DNA from: a virus
Length of the DNA: 31,190 nt
IMG/VR virus record: IMGVR_UViG_3300034682_000456
Span: 1 to 31,190 of that record
Direction: 5' to 3' (one strand)
Of this stretch, positions 1 through 7,400 are shown one piece after another. Numbering within the stretch: position 1 is the stretch's first letter; each line of letters starts with the position of its first letter. The notes under the pieces are model-generated. The model did no database searches. It worked only from the letters and a program-made list of their open reading frames with translations, and was not told where the DNA came from. The position numbers were made by a program, and so were the translations under genes.

Positions 1-120
1 CTATGAAGCAGCGTTCAGCTCATCGCGAAGTCGTTCAAGAATGCGCGCGATTTTCTCTTCCTCCACCCTTGTCAGATCCAAAGTCTCAAGAACGTGTTCT
101 AGCTCAGTTAGTGAATCCAT
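1..120 (-). CDS. Small acidic helical protein behind a LexA box
   Basis: This is a 39-aa ORF ending at the left edge with a complete TAG stop. The frame stays open upstream as far as 366, but the sequence there is low in coding character and contains the LexA box. I therefore take the ATG at 120, the first ATG downstream of that box. The Shine-Dalgarno sequence is weak (a GGGG stretch about 9 nt upstream). The product is predicted helical, rich in Leu/Glu/Arg, with a central LETLDL motif. It aligns over about 35 residues with the product of the ORF at 766-963: LE, L, LDL, E, L, R, E and S match, which is 11 identities by eye. No function is recognised. The operator position suggests SOS induction. 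It could be a short regulator, or the remnant of a longer gene. Confidence 0.45.
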   Translation of the reverse strand: MDSLTELEHVLETLDLTRVEEEKIARILERLRDELNAAS

Positions 121-166
121 CCGGTCTGGTCCCCGCTTATCTGCTCTCAGTCTCTCGACTGTGAAA

Positions 167-186
167 CACTGTATACCTATACAGTA
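167..186. promoter_or_regulatory. LexA (SOS) box
   Basis: CACTGTATACCTATACAGTA is a perfect 8-bp inverted repeat (ACTGTATA / TATACAGT) around CC. It fits the CTG-N10-CAG rule and differs from the extended gammaproteobacterial consensus (TACTGTATATATATACAGTA) at only three positions. It lies about 47 bp upstream of the ATG at 120 on the minus strand. A minus-strand promoter is possible, with a TTCGCT-like -35 and a TACAGT-like -10 inside the box, but it is weak. Repression by LexA and release after DNA damage is the expected behaviour. Confidence 0.8.
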
Positions 187-488
187 CCGAAGCGAATTTA
201 CCACTTTTTGCAGACCGAGTGGAGCACTATCTTTGCCCAACCCTCCTATCCACATCCGTTCAGAAAACAAATCCCGTACTCTATTGCTCGTCATACAACC
301 GCTACACTCCGTCGTTACAGGTGATACGCGGTGACCTCGTTGTGCGTTCAACTCGTTATTATTCACCTACAATTTACATGGCCCGCATGTGCCATTACTG
401 AGCAATTGCACTATGGGCGTCCCAGATATGGGACAAAGACAAAAACATGATCTAGAGCACGGTTGGCCACCAAAGATAAGGAATGCCT
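187..488. other. Intergenic regulatory region, no gene seen
   Basis: No convincing coding sequence lies here on either strand. The short ORFs that cross it have low-complexity or arginine-rich translations and no ribosome binding site. It contains the palindrome at 412-434 and presumably the promoters of both the HTH gene (plus strand) and the SOS-linked ORF (minus strand). I could not pick a convincing -35/-10 pair for the HTH gene. Confidence 0.5.
412..434. promoter_or_regulatory. Operator-like double palindrome upstream of HTH gene
   Basis: GTCCCA-GATA-TGGGAC (419-434) is a perfect 6-bp inverted repeat with a 4-bp spacer. It overlaps a second dyad to its left, TGGG-CGT-CCCA. The pair ends about 55 bp before the ATG of the HTH regulator at 489, where an autoregulatory operator would be expected. 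Binding by that regulator is inferred from position only. Confidence 0.4.
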
Positions 489-851
489 ATGAAGCTGTAT
501 CTGACCAGCTCTAGCCTCGAGTATGTCCATCGCACCAAGAAGAAGGTGCGCAAGCTGATGGCGGAGAGAAAGCTCAGCCAGTCCAAGATCAGCAAGCTGA
601 CCGAAATCCCCCGCTCAAGCATCAGCAGATGGCTATCGCCGCATCACGACGACTTCATGGGATTGGCAGAGGCGGTCATGCTCTCGTCAGCAATGGGCCT
701 ATCTGTCCAGGCCATCCTTGCAGATCCTGACTGGAGCGTCTCAGATGATGAACATATGGGGCTGATCAACCGCGCAGCACGACTGCCGAAGCCACACCTG
801 GCGTCGATGCTGAATTGCTATGCTGAAATTCTTGGTGTGAGAGTTGGATAG
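489..851 (+). CDS. HTH (XRE/Cro-like) transcriptional regulator
   Basis: This is a 120-aa protein on the strand opposite to nearly all of its neighbours. Residues about 15-50 form a helix-turn-helix: LSQSKISKLTEIP followed by RSSISRWL fits the XRE/Cro pattern, with the recognition helix at SSISRW. The C-terminal half is helical and ends in a tyrosine/glycine-rich tail; no LexA/CI-type peptidase domain is present. Two ATGs are available (483 and 489). I chose 489 because AGGA lies at a proper 6-nt spacing before it and directly abuts the first ATG. The operator-like palindrome at 412-434 suggests autoregulation. Its 3' end overlaps the convergent ORF at 766-963 by 86 bp. It may control the SOS-linked module, or lysogeny, but the target is unknown. 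Confidence 0.75.
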   Translation: MKLYLTSSSLEYVHRTKKKVRKLMAERKLSQSKISKLTEIPRSSISRWLSPHHDDFMGLAEAVMLSSAMGLSVQAILADPDWSVSDDEHMGLINRAARLPKPHLASMLNCYAEILGVRVG

Positions 852-963
852 CTTCGCTGCGAATTGCAGCAAGCAGATCATCAGCCCGACGGCGTTCTGT
901 ATGTGACAGGTCGAGATGAAGCAGCATATCTTCGAGGGAGGAGATGTTGGCAAGAATGGTCAT
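766..963 (-). CDS. Small helical protein, related to the ORF at 1-120
   Basis: This 65-aa ORF starts at the ATG at 963, which has GGAG 8 nt upstream; an in-frame upstream ATG at 984 lacks a site. Residues 8-42 (SSLEDMLLHLDLSHTERRR onward) align with the 39-aa product at 1-120, so the two look like diverged paralogues. The last 25 residues overlap the 3' end of the HTH gene antisense and look less protein-like. The gene may thus be genuine only in its first half, or the overlap may be real. The inverted and direct GGTTATGG repeats lie just upstream. No function is recognised. Confidence 0.4.
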   Translation of the reverse strand: MTILANISSLEDMLLHLDLSHTERRRADDLLAAIRSEAIQLSHQEFQHSNSASTPGVASAVVLRG

Positions 964-984
964 CGTGAAAACTCCATAACGCAA

Positions 985-1221
985 GTTACCGCCGCGTGTG
1001 GATAGGCCACTTGCAGGCAGTTGATTAAAGGTTATGGTTCACGGTTGGCGCACAAGTGGCGCCGAAATTAAGTAAATTAGGCACTGCTTACCATAACCGA
1101 AAGGGCAATCTCCAGGTTATGGTTTTAAAAACCCACTCATCAGAGCGGCATCATTTGATGCCAGCGCACATTACTACTCTCTGGTGGTGTTCGTCAACAG
1201 CGTCATTGTCCGTAGCGTTTA
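985..1221. repeat. Intergenic region with three GGTTATGGT[T/A] repeats
   Basis: No gene is seen here. GGTTATGGTT occurs at 1030-1039 and 1115-1124, and its inverted form TACCATAACC at 1089-1098, so two copies form an 8-bp dyad spaced by 16 bp. A GGCGC/GCGCC dyad lies at about 1047-1063, and a GGCATC-ATTT-GATGCC hairpin at 1147-1162 could weakly end transcription from the membrane gene at 1222-1425. The repeats look like clustered binding sites upstream of the small ORF at 766-963. The HTH protein next door is the obvious candidate ligand, by position only. Confidence 0.45.
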
Positions 1222-1425
1222 CTACCAGTTCGCCACTATCACATTCAGCACCAACCCGAGCAACACCAGGGCGAACATGAACGCCATGAACGTCTCGAGG
1301 CTCGCTCGCGTTGACTGGCTGAAACACCAGTAACCGGCAGCAGCCGGGATCAGGCCCAACACCAGGCTGACGCTCATCAGTTTCAGCGCCATCACCATGC
1401 ACACAATAGCTCCAAGCAACCACAT
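1222..1425 (-). CDS. Small membrane protein at the end of the late operon
   Basis: This is a 67-aa, very hydrophobic protein with two or three predicted transmembrane helices: about 1-14, 17-34 with a Gly/Pro-containing turn, and 45-65. The ATG at 1425 has a strong AGGGAGG ribosome binding site 8 nt upstream. It lies downstream of the giant virion gene and behind a terminator hairpin (1447-1475) that ends just before its ribosome binding site. It is the last minus-strand gene with the late-gene arrangement. Function is unknown; a small envelope protein acting in the lysogen, such as a superinfection-exclusion factor, is possible, but nothing in the sequence shows it. Confidence 0.65.
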   Translation of the reverse strand: MWLLGAIVCMVMALKLMSVSLVLGLIPAAAGYWCFSQSTRASLETFMAFMFALVLLGLVLNVIVANW

Positions 1426-1446
1426 CGCGTAATCCTCCCTGACAAA

Positions 1447-1475
1447 GGCCTCAGTTTACTCCCTTAACTGAGGCC
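1447..1475 (-). terminator. Intrinsic terminator after the giant virion gene
   Basis: GGCCTCAGTT and AACTGAGGCC form a perfect 10-bp stem with a 9-nt loop. On the minus strand it is followed by a short TTTGTC tract. It lies 12 nt downstream of the giant gene stop and immediately upstream of the Shine-Dalgarno sequence of the membrane gene. Confidence 0.65.
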
Positions 1476-1487
1476 CAGCCAGGGCCG

Positions 1488-4400
1488 CTATTCCCAGTTC
1501 TTGCGGTTGTTGTTCACGGCCTGGTACACCAGATCATTGCGGCGTGAAAGCAACTCATCTATACGCCGGCGCTTCTCGTCTGCGCTCAGCACCCGATCAC
1601 GCTGCAACAGCTCAATCCGGTTGCGGAGCACCCTGACCTGCTGCTGGGTGCGGCTCAGGCTGCTGCGCGACTTCAAGATCCCGCCCTGCTCATCCAGCAA
1701 CTCCTTGGCCTTGTCGTCCAGCCCTTCACTGCGGTACTGGTCAACAGTGCGCTTGAGTTGGTTCACCTCGTTGAGCATCTGATAGAACTGCTCCATATGC
1801 TGGGTGGACTTGGCCGGGCCAGTGCCGCGGTACACTGCTTTCACCAGCGGGATCTCGTCTGCCCGCCAGCTGGCTGACTCACCAGGCTGCGCCGCCCGGA
1901 TCAAGCCGTCAGCCGTGGCCATGACATATCCGCCAATCGTTCCGGTATAACCGATCAGCAAATGCTCCAACTTCTTGGGTGACATTCCCATAGCCTCGCC
2001 AAGCTCGCGCATCATCAGGCTGGTCTGCTCGTTGTAACGGGCTTCCGCTTTCACGGCCAGATCCTGTGCATTCTCGATGGGCCCACCGCTGAAAGAGTCG
2101 TAGTTGAAGTAGGACTCCACCAACGGTTTGATGATCTGCGGGGTTGGGTTGAGGGCAAAGGTTTCTCCGATCGCCCTGGCCACTGCCTTGCCGAGCTGGG
2201 CGCCGGTGTCTTTGCCGCCCATGGCGCGCACCATCCGCTCAGGGATGGTGCCGAACATCACCCCAATCTCGAACGGCTTGGGGATCCGGAAGTGCTGATC
2301 ACCAATGAAGAAGTGCCAGTTGGCGTCCTTGTCCCAGTCCGGCAGTTCCTCATAGCGCTCGTCGTCCCAGTTCATAGCCAACAAGCCCAGTGACATAGCG
2401 GTGATCATACCTGCACGCTTGGCAATCTCACGCGGGTTGTCACGCAGCTCGCGGCTCAGCTTGCCAAGCCCCTGGATGCGAGCGTTGAAGAACGGCAGCA
2501 CCATGGAGGCCCCCTGAATGAAGCGGGCAGCTCCAAGCATGGAGAAGTCCATCAAATCCTTCGACTCAAACGCAGCCTGAGCATGGCTCTTGCCTGCCTT
2601 GATGGCTGCATCGTAGACCGCCTCTCGGTTGGCGTTCTCCAGCGCCTCGCCATAGCGGCTGTACTTGTCCCACACATCAGCAACGATGCCCTTTACCTGG
2701 GCAGCATTGCGCACGATGGATTTCTCATACTTGGCGATCTGCTCCGGCGTCATCCCCTTGCGGCGCAGCGATTTGCGCACCGAGTCAGCCATTGCTCCCG
2801 GGTCGTTGCCGTTGACATAGCCACCAAGGAAGCTGGCGCCACTGAACATCACATCGATGGTGCTCCCCTCCATGGCCAGCGTCTTTTTAACCCCTTTGAT
2901 GGAGTCGATCACCGGCTTGAAGCCGTCTTTGCTGATTGCCCAACTGGAGAGCGAGTCGCGCAAGAAGTTGCGCAGCATGAACTCCGGCGAGGCGGTCACC
3001 CCTGCCGTCAGCAGGCGCTTGGCTTTGGCGGCCACATTTACCATGGCGCCGAACGGCTGGCGATCGAAGAAGGTCATGGCGCGATAGAGGTCAGGGTCTT
3101 CAATCCGGATCATGTAGTCCTCGCCTTCCAGCTTGACGGTGATCAGGTCCTTGCCGTTCTTTAGCGCCCGCCAATCCATCATGTTGGGCTTGGCCACCAC
3201 CTCGATGAGCCCGGTATCCGCCAGATTCCAGACGGTCTTTTGCGCCGCCATGTTCTTCATGGAAGCGTCGATCAGCTTGCTGGTGCTGGTGAAGATGTTC
3301 TCGAGCAGGTCGTTGGTGTTGGCCTCCCCACCCTTGAGTTTCTTGATCCCTGCGTTCTGGTTGGCAATTCCCTTCGGTTTGAAGGGGGCGATCACGTCGC
3401 CGTCATCGGATTCACGGAAGAATGGGATGTACCACTCGTTTTCGAACTCTGCCCGCGCCTCAGCGGTGAATAGGCCAGCCTCCTGCGCCAGATCCAGGGT
3501 TGCGGCATTGAGGCGGTTCCAGCGGGCTTTGGCATCAAGGAACTTGGCCTCCTTACCCTTGCCTTGCCCCTTGAGCGCCGCAATGTCATTGGCATCGAGC
3601 AGGTTCTCTCTGCCTTGCGCCATCAGCAGCTCGGCCCGGTGACCGGCCATCCAGCCAAGCCAGTTGTGTAGATCGGCCCCCAGATCGGAGAAGATGCCCA
3701 GCAGCGCGTCTTTCTCGCCGGTACCCGCCTTGCGCTGGATCACCCCGTCCTTCCACTCTGGCAGACCATATAGCATGGTTGCCTGCATGGTGGAGGCTGC
3801 CCCGGTCGCCATCCGCGCCGCAACATAGCCGGAGTCGGCCGCATCGGTAATGCCAGCCGCGTCCTCTGCGTACCGGATGGGGGCCAGCGCATCGAGCACT
3901 TCGGTGTTGGCTTTCTTGATAAAGCGGTCTACCCATGACTCAACCACGCCGCGATCAACCTTACGCAGCTTGTCCAGATTGGCCTTGGTCTTGTCGATGA
4001 TGTCAGGCTTGGGGCCGAGATTGAGCTTTTCCATGGCTTTGTCAGCAGCCGTATTGGCTTGGCTCATCTTGAGCCCGCCCTTGCGGATATCATCCTTGGT
4101 GAGTACATTTGAATCAGAAACCCGTTCTGGTGAACCACGCTTGGGCAATTGGAGCCCTTGGGTCGTACCGAGCGGGTTTTTATATTGGCTGGTACGTCCA
4201 TCCTCCTGACTGAACTTCTGACCACCATCCGGGCCGCCATTGTCAGGGCCGCCGCGCTTCATCTTCTTGCCCAGCCCTTCAATCAGCACTCTGGTTTCGG
4301 CGGCGGTAATGCCACCAGGCACAAAGCCGACAGTGCGCAGCGCCTTGGTAACCCATGCCACCACCTGATCCCAGCCGCGCCGCCAGGCACTCTGCTCCAG

Positions 4401-7400
4401 CTCGGCAAGGTGGGCGACTACCTCCTCCGCCTGCACCCCAAGCTCCTCGTCGGCGTAGTGGGTGTCTACCCAGTCCCACACCGCCTTCATGCTCGGGTCA
4501 TTCCTTGATTTGATGAGGCGGCTGATCAGCTTGGTGTACTCGCCATCGCCCAGCACATTGGCCAGCCCGTAGTGGGCCAGCACCTCATGACGCAGGATCT
4601 CGCGCATCCGCTTGGGGTTGGCGATGGTGTCGGCGGCCACATGCAGGGTGCCATTGTCATCATCGAACGCAGCGCGGCGGATCAGCCCTTCCTTGGCGGC
4701 CAGCCCCAGCGCCTGCTCCAGCTCTGCCTGGGTGGCGTGGATCTGCACATCAATGCCGCTGGCGCCCCGGTACTGCTTGAACCACTCCTTGGTGACCAGC
4801 TCGGCCTCTTTGCGGGTCAGGTGCTTGGCTGGCTTCTCACCCTGCGACATGGCCTGTTTTGAGAAGCTGATGATGCGCTCAGGCTTGTCGTCCTTGGCTG
4901 GCTCATCGGCTTGCTTGCCGATCACCTCCTGATCGCCACGAATGTTCTGCTTGGTGCGATCTCCGTTGCGAATACCTTTGCCAACCGCCCTGATAAGGCT
5001 GTCCAGCTCATGCTCTTTGATGGGGCCTTTCACCAAACCTGCTTTACGCAGCAGACGAGCGAATTCGGTCTTGATGTCATTCCAGGTCTGAATGGTGCGG
5101 GGCGGCAGCTCTTTCTCTGCGATGCTGGCAAAGACTTCCTCCGCTTTGCCCATGTCATCAAGGTGCTTATAACCTTTGTTCGCGGCACTCCATTCTTTGG
5201 CTAGCCACGGCTGTTGTTTCGCATCAATTAGCTTCTGGAGAAGGGAGCGCTTATTTTCAGGCGTAAACGTGTCAGTGCCGTAGTGACCCAAGAGCTCATG
5301 GCGCAGAGTCTTGATGAGGTCCTCTTTAGCGCCAACTCTTCCAGTTTGAGCCTCTCTCGCTCCGCCTTCTCCTTTTCCAACTCTTCCAGTCGCGTGTTCT
5401 CGCGACGACTTGCCTCCTCTCGAACCTCCCTGCTCACCTTTCTGCTCCCCCACGGCACCAGTAGATACCCCTGCGCCAGTGCTTTCAGGTTTCCGAACAG
5501 GTATGTCTCGAATGGATGCGGAGGAGGAAAGTAAGGAGCTCCCGTTGCCTCCGGCATTTCCGGATATGATGGTGACAAGTCCAGCGCTTGGGTGGTATGC
5601 ACCTTTTGTTGTTCTGGCGAACTCTGTTCCTTCAACGCTGGGTCCGTAGATTTCACTGGCCTTCTCCCTGATAAATGGCTCAACTGGAATGTTGCCATTG
5701 TAATCCCTCAGGAAATCGTCAACCACCTTCCCTGCGTCCTCAACAGATAATCCCTTCCGCTGCTGGGACAAGCGCACGTTGCTGGCTGGCACGGCATCAG
5801 CCTCAATCTGCTGCACCGGCTCGCTGGCGGCAGGCGCGACATACTCCCGCACCTTGGCTGCGGACGACTTGGCGACCACCATGCCGCCCTTGCCCGGGAT
5901 CGCCTTCACGCCGCTATCCTTGGCCCACTGCTTGATGAGCGGCACCTCGCCTTTCAGGGTGATGGTTCCATCAGGGTTATCGATGGCTTCCGCCCACGGC
6001 GTCGGTACGGCGGCGGGCTCCGGCGCCACCGGCTCAGGTTGCACTACCTCAGAAACAGCAACCCCGGCATCAGTGGCCGGGGCTGTCAGTGTTTGGTCAT
6101 CTTGCTGCTGTCCATCAGGTACAGGTGGAGCAGCAGCGTAGTCTGCCGGATCTCCGGGTCCAGCTCGGTCGGCGAGTTCGGCAATGGCTGGCTCAGCGCC
6201 CGCTGCAACTGGTTCGCCTGTGACAAGCTGATCGCCTTGTCCTTCACTGCCGACTGCAAGTACCTGGGGAGCCTGCTCATTGAAAACCTCCGCTTGTGGT
6301 TGGGCGACATCTGCGATCTTGGCGATACCAAAACCGCCGCCATCGAGGGGGACCGGTGTTTCATCCTGACGACTGGCCAGCGCCGCCTCTTTCTCGCTGG
6401 AGAAAGGCAGGCCACGGCGGGTCAGGCGCAGGCTGTTGTATTGGGTTGGTGTTGCGGTAGGTTGTTCCTGTCCAATTTGTTGAGCTGCAGTTGGTGCAGG
6501 TAGCTCAGTGCCTACCTCGCTTGCCACGCCATCAATGGTGGCGCCTGGCAGCAGGCCACCTTGCGGTGGAGGCAAAGAACCATCACTCATAAGCTCGCCA
6601 CTGAGGCTCAGATCTTCAATCGCAGGCGCCATGCCGGCAGATTGCGACGGACGCTCAACCACCCCAGCATCTTGCTCCGTGGCATTGGTTGCCACGCCGG
6701 TACCTGGATCCATCAACTCCCCTTCCAGTGGAATGATGGGACGCCCTTTGAAATCATGGCTGCCACGCACGAACCCTTGCCGCTCATAGGCTGGCACATC
6801 ACGGATAGGGTCGAACTTGCCAGACCCTAGCGGGTTATTTTCACCGGCAAACATGCTTTCGATCTGGCTGTCGATGCTGGCACCTCGCTCAGCCTGACGC
6901 TGATCCAGGCCGTGGATCATGTCGTCCATCTGCTCATCTCCGGTCACCACCCGGCGCTCTACCCGCACCACCGGCTTGCTGGCTGCCTGTGCCTCCGGCC
7001 CACGCACGCCGCCAACAACACCACCAAATGCACCACCAAGGGTGCCCTCGTTCAGCGCGGAGGAGAGTACGCCAGCCATCGGGTCGCGGGTCTCATCAGC
7101 CCACTCCTGCACCGCCTGGTTAACGGCTCGCTGGGTTTCGCCGCCCTGCCATGCCTCTGTAGCGCCTTCACCGACAAAGCCGCGAGCAGCAGCGCCAGCG
7201 CGTGTGGTGCCAACCTTGCCCAGCACGCCGCCCACGCCGCCACCGGCACCGGTCAGCATCCCGGAGAGGAAGTCCGCAGACAGCGCGCGGGGGTCAGACC
7301 ACGCATCGGTGGCCGCCTTCTCGGCAATGCTGTCTATCGCTGCGCGCCGGATATCGCCAACGCTGGCCCCCTGCATGTCGCCATCAGCCAGATCCCAGTA

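Noticed and set aside
121-366. Long N-terminal extension of the leftmost minus-strand ORF
   Set aside because: It would place the LexA box inside the gene, and the extra residues are Cys/Arg-rich without a ribosome binding site at the ATG at 366.
1056-1280. Plus-strand ORF of 74 codons over the GGTTATGG repeats
   Set aside because: No ribosome binding site; Ser/Thr/His-rich translation that runs antisense into the membrane protein gene.
1-1487. Prophage attachment site or host junction
   Set aside because: No tRNA end, no duplicated core sequence and no recognisable host gene are visible; without the other end of the prophage a core repeat cannot be identified.
2583-3164. Plus-strand ORF of 193 codons in the giant gene
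   Set aside because: Antisense shadow; the opposite frame is a well-formed LPD38-like protein with the expected codon bias.
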